A stretch of DNA of 64,000 bases, from positions 43,405-107,404 of the forward strand of contig CAJXOS010000003.1 in NCBI GenBank assembly GCA_913057725.1, written 5' to 3'. Both the position numbers and the translations under genes were made by a program. Below, piece after piece: positions 54,583 to 64,000 of the stretch. Source of the stretch: an uncultured Lewinella sp. Its GTDB lineage: Bacteria; Bacteroidota; Bacteroidia; Chitinophagales; Saprospiraceae. Each line of letters starts with the position of its first letter. Position 1 is the first letter of the stretch. A model generated the notes under the pieces. That model did no database searches. It was not told the DNA's origin and worked only from the letters and a program-made list of their open reading frames with translations.

Positions 54583-55113
54583 ATGAGCATGCCATCCGTA
54601 GCTAAACCAGAAGCACACCAGTTCCCCAGTTGGGCCTCTGTCTATATCGATAAAATTTCTGACGACGGTCATGTACTAGACCATTTACAAACAGCTCTGG
54701 AGGATCTCGTACAGACCATAGAGCCACTTAGCGAAGAGCAACTTTTATATCGCTATGAAGCCGATAAGTGGACGGTTAAAGAAATGCTAGTACATATCAT
54801 GGATGCTGAGCGCGTATTCACCTACCGCGGAATGGGGTGTGCTCGAAAGGATAAGACTTCTTTCCCAGGCTTTGATCACAATTCATATGTGCCGGTGTCT
54901 AATGCTAATGAGCGCAGTATCTCTAGCATTTTGACCGAGTACAAGGCACTTCGTGCCGCTACTGTCGCATTCTTTTCTAACCTAACTGATGAGGCATTTA
55001 ATGAGGTAGGAGAAGCCAGCGGGCTTCCGTGCAGTGCGAAGGCAATGGTTTACATGATAGCAGGGCATGAACAACATCATTTAGGTATTATTCGCGAGCG
55101 TTACTTGAAGTAA
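54583..55113 (+). CDS. DinB family protein
   Basis: 176 residues. Four-helix-bundle plan of the DinB superfamily: metal-binding His in EMLVHIMDAERVFTYR and in HEQHHLGIIRERYL. These are metal-dependent, often thiol-dependent, enzymes (for example bacillithiol transferases); the substrate is unknown. bshA in this window makes a bacillithiol co-substrate plausible (inference). Separate from rfbA by 57 bp. Confidence 0.85.
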   Translation: MSMPSVAKPEAHQFPSWASVYIDKISDDGHVLDHLQTALEDLVQTIEPLSEEQLLYRYEADKWTVKEMLVHIMDAERVFTYRGMGCARKDKTSFPGFDHNSYVPVSNANERSISSILTEYKALRAATVAFFSNLTDEAFNEVGEASGLPCSAKAMVYMIAGHEQHHLGIIRERYLK

Positions 55114-55182
55114 GTAGACACATTTGGGTCACCTAAGCGAGAGAAATTCCTCCCGTTGTTTTGGGGCCAATCTTGACTTTAC

Positions 55183-57480
55183 CTACTTCGCTTCCAAGCG
55201 TACCACAATCCGTTTTGAGGCTGGTGTCAGACTATGCTTTGCGTAGCTGTCAATAGGCACGAGTGTGTTAGCTTCTGGAAAGTACGCTCCTAGACAACCT
55301 CTGGGAATGTCATATGGCACCAGAAGGAAAGCCTCTGCTACCCGCTTCTGCCCGCCATGCTCATTAATGATATCGACTTGCTGGCGAGCTTTCCAGCCAC
55401 GCGCCTTCAGGTCTTCTGGGTTGATAAATACAACCCTGCGCTCATTCTTAATACCACGATAGCGATCATTCAGACCATAGATGGTTGTATTGTATTGATC
55501 GTGACTTCTGATGGTCATGAGGGTATATTCCCCCTCTGCTAACTGTAGCTTAGGAACGGCATTGACGGTAAAATGAGCTTTGCCGTCAGGCGTTGGGAAG
55601 CGGCCTTCACGGGCCCCATTGGTGAGGTAGAATCCACCATCGTTATCACGTACCTTCTCGTTGTAATCTGCAAATGCAGGAATCGTTTTTGCAATGGCGT
55701 CTCGAACATGATCGTAGTTTCCTACCCATTGTTGCCAGTTGACGGGTTGATCAGGGCCGAGTACTGCTGCTGCTAAGCGGCCAATGATATCTGGCTCGCT
55801 TAATAAGTGAGTGGAGGCTGGAGGTAAGATTCCTTTGCTGCGATGGACAATTCCCATGCTGTTTTCTACCGTAACAAACTGCTCACCTTCTGCCTGAAGG
55901 TCTTGTTCTGTACGGCCACGGCATGGCAAAATCAACGCTCGCTTACCGGTGACAAGGTGACTGCGATTGAGTTTGGTGCTCACATGGGCTGTGAGCGCAC
56001 AATTTTCCAGCCCAGCCGCTGTATACGCGGTGTCGGGGGCAGCCGATAAAAAATTCCCGCCTAAGGCGAAAAACACCTTCACCTTATTGTCGTGCATAGC
56101 CTGAATCGCGGGGACGGTTGCATATCCATGTTCTCGCGGAGGATTAATGCCAAACTGTTCGGCGAGGCTGTCGAGAAAGGCTGGTTTTGGAGCTTCCCAA
56201 ATACCCACTGTCCGGTTGCCTTGGACGTTGCTATGACCTCGTACTGGACAGGCGCCGCTACCAGGCTTACCGATAGCCCCTTTCATGAGTAAAAGATTGA
56301 CGATCTCTTGAACGTTTGCGACTCCATTCTCATGTTGGGTAATACCCATCGCCCAGCATATAATCATGCTGTTGGCTTTGCGGATCATTTCTACGGCTTC
56401 GAGGATCGAAGCTCGCGCGACACCGCTGGCATCGGCAAGTGTGGTGAAGTCTTGTTGACGCAGATCATCCACGAGCGCTTCAATACCTGAGGTATTGTTG
56501 GTAATAAAGTCCCAATCCAGAATACTCCCATCACCTTCTCGATCCTGGTGCCAAAGGCGAAGCATTATGGCTTTAAGTAACGCCACATCACCATTTACAG
56601 CAACAGGAAGGTAGAGGTCGGTAAGAGGAGTACCACCTGATAGCATTTTGCCTACCCGTTGAGGATTGACAAAGTTCACTAAACCGGCTTCTTGCAATGG
56701 GTTGACGGTGATGATTCTTCCTCCGTTTTCCTTACACTTTTCCAAAGACGAAAGCATCCGTGGATGGTTAGTGCCAGGGTTTTGCCCCATAACAATGATG
56801 AGGTCCGACTGGTGCAGGTCATCCAGTGTCACAGTTCCTTTACCGATACCAATCGTCTTTCCTAGGCCATAGCCACTAGACTCGTGGCACATATTAGAGC
56901 AATCCGGAAGGTTATTCGTACCAAAGCTGCGGACAAACAATTGGTACATAAAAGCCGCTTCATTACTAGTGCGACCGGAAGTGTAGAATACAGCTTCGTC
57001 AGGAGAAGATAACCCCTTTAGATCATCTGCGAGCATCTTAAAGGCATCATCCCAGCTAATGGGCTTATAGTGAGTTGCCCCTTCTGCCAATACGAGGGGC
57101 TCTGCCAAACGTCCGGCTTTACCCAATTGAAAATCGGACCAGGTTGATAATTCTTCTACAGAATGCTGAGCGAAGAAGTCGGCGCCAATCGTTTTTTTCT
57201 GGGCCTCTTCAGCGATGGCCTTGATACCGTTTTCACAGTATTCCCCTAAACTGCTACGCTCGTCGTCTGGATCTGGCCAGGCACATCCTGGACAATCGAT
57301 TCCACCCTTTTGATTAAGTTTTGCTGCTACTCTTAGGGCTTGCCCTGTTTTCATGTACTTGGTAGCATGCCCAAGCGCAGCAACTACTCCCGGTGTTCCG
57401 GCAGCTTTTTCTTTTGGGGTCTTGATTTTCAGACCAGTATGTTCGGTGGGGGTTTCGTATGGCGGTTTCTTGGCAGACAT
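55183..57480 (-). CDS. FdhF/YdeP-family molybdopterin oxidoreductase
   Basis: 765 residues, normal length. The N-terminal CPGC motif (GGIDCPGCAWPDPDD) and the family segment FYTSGRTSNEAAFMYQLFVRSFGTNNLPDCSNMCHESSG are typical of YdeP-like formate-dehydrogenase-alpha relatives. A bis-MGD binding domain and a C-terminal molydopterin dinucleotide-binding beta-barrel follow (LMTIRSHDQYNTTIYGLNDR). Members are cytosolic; some act in acid resistance and substrates are uncertain. No partner subunit or fdhD is next to it. Confidence 0.9.
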   Translation of the reverse strand: MSAKKPPYETPTEHTGLKIKTPKEKAAGTPGVVAALGHATKYMKTGQALRVAAKLNQKGGIDCPGCAWPDPDDERSSLGEYCENGIKAIAEEAQKKTIGADFFAQHSVEELSTWSDFQLGKAGRLAEPLVLAEGATHYKPISWDDAFKMLADDLKGLSSPDEAVFYTSGRTSNEAAFMYQLFVRSFGTNNLPDCSNMCHESSGYGLGKTIGIGKGTVTLDDLHQSDLIIVMGQNPGTNHPRMLSSLEKCKENGGRIITVNPLQEAGLVNFVNPQRVGKMLSGGTPLTDLYLPVAVNGDVALLKAIMLRLWHQDREGDGSILDWDFITNNTSGIEALVDDLRQQDFTTLADASGVARASILEAVEMIRKANSMIICWAMGITQHENGVANVQEIVNLLLMKGAIGKPGSGACPVRGHSNVQGNRTVGIWEAPKPAFLDSLAEQFGINPPREHGYATVPAIQAMHDNKVKVFFALGGNFLSAAPDTAYTAAGLENCALTAHVSTKLNRSHLVTGKRALILPCRGRTEQDLQAEGEQFVTVENSMGIVHRSKGILPPASTHLLSEPDIIGRLAAAVLGPDQPVNWQQWVGNYDHVRDAIAKTIPAFADYNEKVRDNDGGFYLTNGAREGRFPTPDGKAHFTVNAVPKLQLAEGEYTLMTIRSHDQYNTTIYGLNDRYRGIKNERRVVFINPEDLKARGWKARQQVDIINEHGGQKRVAEAFLLVPYDIPRGCLGAYFPEANTLVPIDSYAKHSLTPASKRIVVRLEAK

Positions 57481-57528
57481 TTCAGCGTCAGCATTTGGTT
57501 AGTGGGCCTAAAATACGGATTCGGAGGC

Positions 57529-58704
57529 TTATTTCTCTTGCAGCCATTCCAAAACCTGATCAATTGGAAGTTGCTCTATGGTACGTCCGTTGCTGGTCAT
57601 TGTTTCAGCAGCGAAAAGTGAGTTGATGATGGCCTCTTCCGTTGCTTCGATAGTAGCCAGAAACAGGGGTGACATAGCGTCATTGTGCAATACCGTTTGT
57701 TGAATTAGCCGCCCTTCATTACGATAGGGGATACGTAGCTCAGCTGCTGTAGAAAAAGCGATTACATAATCTCCGCTACCGTTGGAGGCAATGCCTCCAG
57801 TACGGGCAAGTCCAAGCATGGCTCGTTTGGCTAAACGTTCAAGGTTGCGCGCATCGAGCGGGGCGTCTGTAGCTACTACAATCATGCAGCTACCGTCGGC
57901 ATCATTTTGTAGTTGATCACGAAAATAGTAGCGTTCTAATTTTTGCCCGACAGGTACTCCGCCGATGTTTAATACACCCCCAAAGTTGGATTGTACTAAA
58001 ACTCCCACAGTATACCCGCCCAGGCTTTCAGGAAGCAGCCGGGATGAAGTTCCTATTCCACCTTTGAAGCCGAAGCATACCGTACCTGTTCCAGCACCAA
58101 TATTACCTTCCTGTACAGGCCCCGTTGAAGCATTTTCAATAGCCGTTAATACATGCGACTCCATGAGATGGCGACCTCGAATATCATTGAGACGCCCATC
58201 GTTGGTTTCTCCTACTAGTGCATTAACCGACCGAACATTTTCATTCCCCTCTTGAGCCAAAGAGTAGCTGATGAGTGCATTGGCAGCAGTAGGAACACTG
58301 AGTGTATTGGTGAGAACAATCGGTGTTTCCAAATTTCCCAATTCCTTGACTTGGCTATATCCTGCTAGCTTGCCAAAACCATTGCCAAGGTATATGGCTG
58401 CGGGTACTTTCTCTTGGAAGATATTGCCGCCGTGAGGTAGAATAGCGGTTGCACCAGTACGTATATTCTCCCCTTCGGTCAAGCTAAAATGGCCAACCTG
58501 TACACCAGCTATATCTGTTATCGCATTCAGTGGGCCAGGTGACATCACACCAAAAGGAACACCAAGGTCTCGTGCTCGAGATTGTGCCATAAGGGAGGAG
58601 GTTAGGAGAAAGATAGGTAAGAAGAAGTAAAAAACATTTGAGTGGAAAATGTTTTTTATTTCAACTTTAATTTTATTTATTTGTATTTGAGCTACAAAGA
58701 CCAT
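57529..58704 (-). CDS. P1 family (DmpA-like) peptidase
   Basis: About 391 residues. An N-terminal hydrophobic segment (~24-40, ending LMAQ) looks like a signal peptide with an unusually long, AT-rich n-region. The start is uncertain. DmpA core: VGHFSLTEGENIRTGATAILPH, NIGAGTGTVCFGFKGGIGTSSR, VLVQSNFGG, and the autoprocessing site DGSCMIVVATDAP, where cleavage between Gly271 and Ser272 would create the N-terminal nucleophile. Such enzymes are D- or L-aminopeptidases or beta-peptidyl aminopeptidases. It is 48 bp downstream (minus strand) of nothing obvious; the FdhF gene follows it on the same strand. Confidence 0.85.
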   Translation of the reverse strand: MVFVAQIQINKIKVEIKNIFHSNVFYFFLPIFLLTSSLMAQSRARDLGVPFGVMSPGPLNAITDIAGVQVGHFSLTEGENIRTGATAILPHGGNIFQEKVPAAIYLGNGFGKLAGYSQVKELGNLETPIVLTNTLSVPTAANALISYSLAQEGNENVRSVNALVGETNDGRLNDIRGRHLMESHVLTAIENASTGPVQEGNIGAGTGTVCFGFKGGIGTSSRLLPESLGGYTVGVLVQSNFGGVLNIGGVPVGQKLERYYFRDQLQNDADGSCMIVVATDAPLDARNLERLAKRAMLGLARTGGIASNGSGDYVIAFSTAAELRIPYRNEGRLIQQTVLHNDAMSPLFLATIEATEEAIINSLFAAETMTSNGRTIEQLPIDQVLEWLQEK

Positions 58705-58898
58705 AAGTCAAAGGTTTTCATTCCCCTTCGCTCGCTTGGGAGCTCCAGCAGCGATTAATTCAGCGTAATACATTCCCGGTTTTTGCTCGTACATAGGATT
58801 GAGTTGGCCTTTATAGTGAATTGTCATTGTAAAGGGTGTGAATCCCATGCTACTATCACCACGGGGTGGAAGTGGTCATGTTCGGCCTTGGTGAGGGT

Positions 58899-58923
58899 GG
58901 GCCCGCCGAAGGCGGCATGCCCC
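58899..58923. repeat. GC-rich hairpin in the gap after the M1 peptidase gene
   Basis: CCGCC (58903-58907), GAA, GGCGG (58911-58915) with outer GGGC/GCCC pairing. It lies between the P1 and M1 peptidase genes and has no T-tract, so it may be a small dispersed repeat rather than a terminator. Confidence 0.35.
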
Positions 58924-58958
58924 AACACCAAATACCCCATCCTCCCCACTTCAAAACA

Positions 58959-61376
58959 CTACTGCACCACGACCTCCACCGCACGAAATCCTTTACCGTT
59001 TCTAATGTAAAGCACATACGTGCCCGCAGGTAGTCCTGCCAGCGACCAATCTGCTACTACTTGGGGGCTTTTCGCATATTCTTCTGAACGCAACAGTTGC
59101 CCATTAAGGTCATATAGTTGCACTTCGTAGTCATTATCAGCGTCCGGGAAGTCTATTTCCAAGTGCAGCCAATCATGTGTAGGATTAGGAGAGACAGTGA
59201 TCTGTGCTTGATCCAAGATGTTTTCTGTGGCTACTTCTATGAATACATTGGCGAAAGCATAGTCGCCTACTAGAAGTTCGTCCGTACGAGCTAATCCTCC
59301 ATTGCCGAAAGGTGTGATCTCTGCGAACGGATAGACCTCCCACTCGCTGTCAGGAGTTGGGCGGTACATTAGTTGTACGGTCTCTGTACCCGTCTGCACA
59401 AGGTCATAGTCGAGATCTTGAAGGCCTCCATAGAAGCGGAAAATTGCGCTCATTAGGAATTCATCCGGTAATACACCTCTTATGGACCAGTAGTGCGTGT
59501 TCGACATGATGATGTCGGGGTTAACCGATTCATCGGGAGCCGTCCAATGGTGTACAATGTTCAGGAGGGCTGAGTCAGCTCCTATGTCAGCGCTCAGTGC
59601 GAATATATCCACAGTACCCACACTCTGGTTGCCGGACTCATTGATGCTGAAGGTCCGATTCATTCGACCCATGTTTAAGGTCTGATCATGGTTGATGACG
59701 CTCATTGTCGGATCAAATGGGATCGTAAAGGTAGCTGTACTGAATTCGCCACTTGCGCGCATTTGAACGGTTTCTTCTGTCCAGTCGCTATCGAAGAAGG
59801 TAATGGAAACGGGTTCGTTATCATGAAATTCCTCAGTAGCTCTCAGTTTCTGCTGGACCATTACTTCTACCGCAAATTCATTGTCTGCTGGTGTTACGGT
59901 CATCTCTTCTATCTCATAATCAGAGAAGCCAGGACTAAAGATCCAAGCATCAAAGAAAGGTCCCATGTCCAGGCCGCTGACCATACTCAGATGATCGCGA
60001 TATTCTTCTGCATCAACGGAGCTGAATGCTAGGTCTTGCAAAACCGCAGTTTGAGCTTGCGAAAACAGGGTGTCACCCATGTAGCTTCGCATGTTGTGCA
60101 ATACGGCTGCTCCTTTATTGTAGGTGTGTACACCGTAAGTCTGTTCATACGGGATACCCGACAATGGCTGGAAACCATCATCTTCTATATGTGCAGTACG
60201 TAATACTTCTAGTTGGTTACCACGCATTTGATCGATAAACTCATCCTTGCCAAATGTATACTCGGTGAAGAGGTGTGCGCCATATTCTGCATTACCCTCT
60301 TTGATCCACATGTTCGCTGGTGAACTTAAGGTGGTCACATTGCCCCACCATTGATGGGCCAACTCATGAGCCATCAGTCGATTCTGACCAAAGTTTGGGC
60401 CAGAGGTTCCAGTAGCTGTAGGAAACGCAATGTTGTGCACATGTTCCATTGCGCCAACTGGTGTTAGTACAAAGCCAACTCGACTCCAGATGTAAGGACC
60501 GTACCAACTCTCCAGGCCGTCAATCGCGTCACCTAGGAATTCAAAAGAATCATCCATACTACCGATATCGCCAGGGCGGGCTACCAATTGAATGGGGTAG
60601 GTGCCATACTGGCCGGTGTGGGAAGACTCAACGGTTACAAAATCAGATACGGCCACGCCCACTAGGTAAGTTGTCATGGGTTCGCTAATTCTGTAGGAAC
60701 GGCGAATATGGTCATCCTCCAAGCTCACTTCCTCTATGAAATCACCGCTGCAGTAGGCTTTGCGACCATTGGCGCTAATGATGTTGAGGTCAAAAGTGGA
60801 GCGTTCTACGAAATTGTCAAAGCAGGGAAACCAGCTGCGACCATAGTTGTAGGGGTTTTCACCCAAACCAATACCCAGATTGTAAGCGATGCCATTGGAG
60901 AAAGCGAGTCCACCGAAATTTGAGGCAGCAACCGTCGGAGTACCTTGATAAAACACCTGTACTTGATGCATGACCTCGGTATCTATATCCTCAGGAAGAT
61001 CAATAGTGATGAGGTCACCATCATAGCTGTAGTCAATTGTTACGCCATCCAGCTGAATAGAATCGATGACCAGTTGCAACAAGTCTAGTACCATTTGACT
61101 AGCGTCCTCTTCCAAAAAAATGAAGTCGATGGTACAGCTTCCAGAGATGCGGCGGCCAGTGAAATCAACGATTTCCAGGTCGATACTATAGTTGAGTAAG
61201 TCCAAACTGTCACTGCGTGTACGTGATTGTACCAGACGTGCTTCCTGCTCTGCAGTGAGTCGTTGTGGATGAACATGATTCTTGATAAACCGGCATCCGT
61301 AAACGGCAGTTTCCGGTTGTGCAGAAAGAAAAAGTGGTAGGGATAGTAATAGTAGTAGCCCGTAGAAATAACGCAT
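58959..61376 (-). CDS. Secreted M1 family metalloaminopeptidase with T9SS sorting domain
   Basis: 805 residues from the ATG at 61374-61376 (signal peptide [20 protein letters not shown]). N-terminal beta domain, then the gluzincin core: HELAH (337-341, zinc ligands and catalytic Glu338) and, 18 residues later, Glu360 in [11 protein letters not shown]. The exopeptidase motif GxMEN reads GAMEH (308-312). A C-terminal region ends in a type IX sorting domain ([15 protein letters not shown] ... [26 protein letters not shown]), so it is exported to the surface or medium. It diverges from the amidohydrolase gene across a 48-bp gap with a 10-bp inverted repeat. Confidence 0.9.
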   Translation of the reverse strand: MRYFYGLLLLLSLPLFLSAQPETAVYGCRFIKNHVHPQRLTAEQEARLVQSRTRSDSLDLLNYSIDLEIVDFTGRRISGSCTIDFIFLEEDASQMVLDLLQLVIDSIQLDGVTIDYSYDGDLITIDLPEDIDTEVMHQVQVFYQGTPTVAASNFGGLAFSNGIAYNLGIGLGENPYNYGRSWFPCFDNFVERSTFDLNIISANGRKAYCSGDFIEEVSLEDDHIRRSYRISEPMTTYLVGVAVSDFVTVESSHTGQYGTYPIQLVARPGDIGSMDDSFEFLGDAIDGLESWYGPYIWSRVGFVLTPVGAMEHVHNIAFPTATGTSGPNFGQNRLMAHELAHQWWGNVTTLSSPANMWIKEGNAEYGAHLFTEYTFGKDEFIDQMRGNQLEVLRTAHIEDDGFQPLSGIPYEQTYGVHTYNKGAAVLHNMRSYMGDTLFSQAQTAVLQDLAFSSVDAEEYRDHLSMVSGLDMGPFFDAWIFSPGFSDYEIEEMTVTPADNEFAVEVMVQQKLRATEEFHDNEPVSITFFDSDWTEETVQMRASGEFSTATFTIPFDPTMSVINHDQTLNMGRMNRTFSINESGNQSVGTVDIFALSADIGADSALLNIVHHWTAPDESVNPDIIMSNTHYWSIRGVLPDEFLMSAIFRFYGGLQDLDYDLVQTGTETVQLMYRPTPDSEWEVYPFAEITPFGNGGLARTDELLVGDYAFANVFIEVATENILDQAQITVSPNPTHDWLHLEIDFPDADNDYEVQLYDLNGQLLRSEEYAKSPQVVADWSLAGLPAGTYVLYIRNGKGFRAVEVVVQ

Positions 61377-61386
61377 AGCCCCAATG

Positions 61387-61417
61387 ATTTTGCTAACTTT
61401 CCTAAAATTAGCAAAAT
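61387..61417. promoter_or_regulatory. 10-bp inverted repeat between divergent M1 peptidase and amidohydrolase genes
   Basis: ATTTTGCTAA (61387-61396) and TTAGCAAAAT (61408-61417) are perfect arms with an 11-bp spacer in the 48-bp gap. It could be a common operator or overlapping promoter elements for the two genes. Confidence 0.45.
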
Positions 61418-61424
61418 TCAATTC

Positions 61425-62708
61425 ATGCGAACCATCAACTTATTCTTGTTCAGCCTACTCGTATGCGGGCTGACACCAATGACTGCACAAACGACTTATT
61501 TGCACTGCGGTCAGCTTTTCGATGCAACAAGTTCTACACTAAAATCCAAGATGACAATTGTGGTTGAGGGGAATACCATCACCAGTGTTCAGGAAGGCTA
61601 TACCCGTCCAGATGGAGATGCTGAGGTGGTCGATCTTAAAGATCATACCGTTATGCCTGGCTTGATGGATATGCATGTGCACTTGGAAGGGCAATCGAGT
61701 CCGACTCGCTACATGGATCAGTTTCGTTTGGACCCACCAGATATAGCGTTGCGTGCTACGCAATATACCAGACGTACCCTTGAGGCCGGGTTTACCACCG
61801 TCCGTGATTTAGGGGGAAGTGGTGTGAATGTAAGCCTTCGCAATGCTATTGACAGAGGATTTATCGTTGGCCCTCGTATTGTTACAGCGGAAAAAGCGAT
61901 CGGTACTACCGGTGGGCATGCTGACCCTACCAATGGGATGAATCGGGTGTTGCGTGGAGATCCGGGGCCGGATGACGGAGTGGTTAATAGCGCTGAAGAT
62001 GCTCGTAAGGCTGTTCGGCAGCGCTATAAGAACGGTGCGGATTGTATTAAGATTACTGCTACCGGAGGGGTTCTGAGTGTTGCTAAGGATGGTAGTGGTC
62101 CACAATTTGTGGATATAGAATTGGACGCAATCGTAGCTACCGCAAATGACTATGGTATGCATACGGCCGCTCACGCCCATGGTAAGGAAGGGATGATACG
62201 CGCCGTTCGTGCAGGTATTACCTCTATTGAGCATGGTACAATGATGGATCAAGAGGTGATTGATCTAATGGTGGAAAAAGGAACCTACTATGTACCTACC
62301 GTAAGCGCAGGTAAGTTTGTAGCAGAAAAGGCGCAAATTGATGGCTATTTTCCTGCAATTATTCGCCCCAAAGCATTAGCAATCGGCCCTATGATTCAGG
62401 AGACTTTTGCCCGGGCTTATGCCGGTGGCGTAAAGATTGCTTTTGGAACAGATAGTGGTGTATCTCCACATGGTGAAAATGCACAAGAGTTTGAGTATAT
62501 GGTAGAAGCGGGTATGCCAGCAGTAGAGGCGATCCTCTCTGCTACTGTTGTGAGTGCTGAACTAATAGGCCGATCAGATGAGTTGGGCACTATTGAAGAA
62601 GGCAAGTTGGCTGATATTGTAGCGGTTCCGGGTAACCCATTAGAGGATATCAGTGTAATGCGCGAAGTGTCTTTTGTTATGAAGGATGGCAAAGTCTATG
62701 TGGACTAA
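61425..62708 (+). CDS. Secreted amidohydrolase family protein
   Basis: 427 residues with a signal peptide (~1-21, TPMTAQ). Metal-dependent amidohydrolase fold: HVHLEG, GGHADP, the Lys-equivalent [22 protein letters not shown] and the Asp motif [10 protein letters not shown]. The closest types are Xaa-Pro dipeptidase-like and imidazolonepropionase-like periplasmic hydrolases. Together with the divergent M1 aminopeptidase, it may process peptides outside the cytosol (inference). Substrate unknown. Confidence 0.88.
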   Translation: MRTINLFLFSLLVCGLTPMTAQTTYLHCGQLFDATSSTLKSKMTIVVEGNTITSVQEGYTRPDGDAEVVDLKDHTVMPGLMDMHVHLEGQSSPTRYMDQFRLDPPDIALRATQYTRRTLEAGFTTVRDLGGSGVNVSLRNAIDRGFIVGPRIVTAEKAIGTTGGHADPTNGMNRVLRGDPGPDDGVVNSAEDARKAVRQRYKNGADCIKITATGGVLSVAKDGSGPQFVDIELDAIVATANDYGMHTAAHAHGKEGMIRAVRAGITSIEHGTMMDQEVIDLMVEKGTYYVPTVSAGKFVAEKAQIDGYFPAIIRPKALAIGPMIQETFARAYAGGVKIAFGTDSGVSPHGENAQEFEYMVEAGMPAVEAILSATVVSAELIGRSDELGTIEEGKLADIVAVPGNPLEDISVMREVSFVMKDGKVYVD

Positions 62709-62736
62709 GATATAAGTAACATAGTCAATGATAAAA

Positions 62737-62766
62737 CAAGGCCCATGGTGCAAACCGTGGGCCTTG
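62737..62766. terminator. Hairpin after the amidohydrolase gene
   Basis: CAAGGCCCATGG (62737-62748) pairs with CCGTGGGCCTTG (62755-62766) with one G-U pair and a 6-nt loop. No T-tract follows on the plus strand; a possible weak terminator. Confidence 0.55.
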
Positions 62767-62957
62767 CTGCATTATAAAAGTTATCCAATTCGTATGCGCC
62801 TTTTAGGTGTAGGCGATCAACTTTCTAAAAGGTCGAGCAGGATTTAAGTAGATAGTAGTATAAATGCGAATAAAATAATTTACATTATTTTCAATAATTT
62901 CTGAAACAAAAGAAAATTAATGAACGTTATAACTATAGACACCAACAAAATAGCCTT

Positions 62958-63680
62958 ATGACAGCTCATAAAGTAATTCTATATGACGACAATTGTCCCT
63001 TGTGCTGTTGGTATACAGGGGCGTTTGTAAAAACAGGCCTTCTTCCACAAAATGGTCGCCAGGCTTTCACGGAGCTTGATCCCAATAAGCTCAATTGCAA
63101 ACTCGATATTGAACGAAGTAAAGACAAAATCCCTTTGCTGGATACGCAAGGAGGCCCTACCCTTTACGGTATCGATAGCCTACTTTACATTTTAGGAGAA
63201 CGTTGGCCATGGATGGAGAGAGTAGCTCGCTGGTCTCCTATTAATGGGTTCTTGCACCGACTCTACAAGTTTATTTCCTACAATCGCCGAGTTATTGTAG
63301 CCAGCGAAACGCCAGCAGGTGGTTTTGATTGTAGTCCGCAGTTTAATGTTGGTTATCGCTTGTTGTACTTAGCATTTGCCGGCTTGCTAGGCCTAACTAC
63401 AATAACCTATAGTTTGCAGGCGGGTGGGCTAACAAACCGAGCTTGGATGATCTCATTAGGTCTATTGTTAATAGTAGCCGGCCCCGCGCTCTCCCTGAAA
63501 AACTACCGTACCCGCCTCAACTATCTCGGTATCATGCTGACGCCATTTTTGGTACTTGGATTACTCTTCATCGCTAGTGTAGCTGCCGCATTGCCCTTGT
63601 GGCTAGGAGGAGGAGTTGCCATGCTGATAGCTGGTCGGATGTGGAGTCGGCGTTGGGGTGTGGCTAGGAGGGTGTTGTGA
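62958..63680 (+). CDS. DCC-family thiol-disulfide protein with C-terminal membrane domain
   Basis: 240 residues. The N-terminus carries the DCC family motif YDDNCPLCCWY (DxxCxxC, Cys13 and Cys16), a thioredoxin-like redox site. Residues ~125-235 form about four membrane helices (YRLLYLAFAGLLGLTTITYS; AWMISLGLLLIVAGPAL; GIMLTPFLVLGLLFIASVAAAL). The fusion suggests an inner-membrane-bound thiol-disulfide oxidoreductase; partner and substrate are not known. Followed by a clear terminator. Confidence 0.8.
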   Translation: MTAHKVILYDDNCPLCCWYTGAFVKTGLLPQNGRQAFTELDPNKLNCKLDIERSKDKIPLLDTQGGPTLYGIDSLLYILGERWPWMERVARWSPINGFLHRLYKFISYNRRVIVASETPAGGFDCSPQFNVGYRLLYLAFAGLLGLTTITYSLQAGGLTNRAWMISLGLLLIVAGPALSLKNYRTRLNYLGIMLTPFLVLGLLFIASVAAALPLWLGGGVAMLIAGRMWSRRWGVARRVL

Positions 63681-63689
63681 GTCGGGGGA

Positions 63690-63730
63690 CTCATAACGAA
63701 CGCTCATAGCGAACAGACTCACAACGAACG
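63690..63730 (+). repeat. Three short direct repeats after the DCC gene
   Basis: Three near-copies of CTCAYARCGAACR begin at 63690, 63703 and 63718, with 13- and 15-bp spacing. They lie between the stop codon and the terminator; purpose unknown. Confidence 0.5.
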
Positions 63731-63769
63731 GTATCTACTAATGAAAATGTTGTATTAGTCTTAGAACAA

Positions 63770-63808
63770 GAAGGGCCGAAGCGTAATGCTCCGGCCCTTC
63801 ATTTTTTG
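63770..63808 (+). terminator. Intrinsic terminator of the DCC-family gene
   Basis: GAAGGGCCG (63770-63778) pairs with CGGCCCTTC (63792-63800), followed by ATTTTTTG. It is between convergent genes and may also act on ettA. Confidence 0.85.
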
Positions 63809-63825
63809 ATATTTAAACGCTAATA

Positions 63826-64000
63826 CTAGCGGTTAATAACATTCTTGAAGCGTGGGCGCTTAGGTGTAACATCACCTAGCTTTTCCTTCTTCATCGCTTC
63901 GTACTGAGAGTAGTTTCCTTCGAAGAAAATTACTTCTGCTTCATCTTCAAAAGAGATGATGTGCGTAGCCAGGCGGTCGATAAACCAGCGGTCGTGCGAG
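63826..64000 (-). CDS. ettA: Energy-dependent translational throttle protein EttA (3' end only)
   Basis: The last ~58 codons of a minus-strand gene with TAG at 63826-63828; the rest is outside the window. The tail SHDRWFIDRLATHIISFEDE, then AEVIFFEGNYSQYEAMKKEKLG and PKRPRFKNVINR, is the typical C-terminus of ABC-F ATPase EttA, which gates the ribosome by ATP state. The His in SHD is the switch-histidine of the second ATPase domain. Confidence 0.9.
   Translation of the reverse strand, partial: SHDRWFIDRLATHIISFEDEAEVIFFEGNYSQYEAMKKEKLGDVTPKRPRFKNVINR

Overview
The window looks like chromosomal DNA of a Bacteroidota bacterium, probably of the Saprospiria/Lewinella type (inference). Three secreted proteins end in type IX secretion (T9SS) C-terminal sorting domains, and one carries SprB-like repeats. 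Other lineage markers are bshA (bacillithiol), mqnC (futalosine menaquinone route), a short-form proS ending in Tyr, and promoters matching the Bacteroidota TAnnTTTG -7 box. I saw no rRNA, tRNA, CRISPR array, insertion sequence or prophage. Most of the window is housekeeping, envelope and transport genes with a few accessory islands.

Layout. 1-7.8 kb: end of an unknown gene, a YceI lipoprotein, a MerR regulator, a 1264-residue CUB/Fn3 repeat protein with a T9SS tail, and bshA. 8-14.5 kb: a lipid-kinase-like gene diverging from an ABC exporter pair followed by yjjX and a DoxX gene, then an amino-acid permease fused to stress-protein domains. 14.6-21.2 kb (minus strand): a tight three-gene operon encoding an EAD11-iSTAND-like protein, a MoxR AAA+ ATPase and a 1512-residue membrane protein combining a CoxE-like N-terminus, PKD domains, a degenerate vWA-like domain and a SUMF1-like domain. 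This is the best candidate for a little-described signalling or conflict system. 21.3-30.3 kb: GNAT and polysaccharide deacetylase pair, an MltD-like transglycosylase, a MuiA-like protein, a small beta-barrel, TolC, GtrA and a 5'(3')-nucleotidase. 30.3-35.3 kb: an RND efflux pump, its adaptor and a MarR regulator, with two matching 16-bp palindromes that look like the MarR operator. 35.4-41.2 kb: a small MIase-like protein, a LolD/FtsX-type ABC pair with a His-rich loop, and a T9SS surface-protein gene broken by a frameshift and an amber stop. 41.2-47.5 kb: mqnC and glpD diverging from recognisable promoters, a FadL-type barrel, and an extreme low-complexity Tyr/Asp, Trp/Asn/Arg, Arg/Ser-rich secreted protein. 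47.8-55.1 kb: proS, rlmD, then a hybrid histidine kinase and lone Hpt protein next to rfbA, then DinB. 55.2-64 kb: an FdhF/YdeP oxidoreductase, a P1 peptidase, a T9SS M1 aminopeptidase diverging from a secreted amidohydrolase, a DCC-family membrane protein and the 3' end of ettA.

How the parts work together. The MarR-adaptor-RND-(nucleotidase-GtrA)-TolC run can supply a complete tripartite efflux pump under one repressor. The kinase and the Hpt protein form a phosphorelay whose output regulator is not in the window. In the three-gene operon, a cytosolic ATPase and an adaptor-like EAD protein appear to be coupled to a membrane-spanning sensor with domains on both sides of the inner membrane. 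Several genes are separated by clear intrinsic terminators, two of which fold across a stop codon of a gene.
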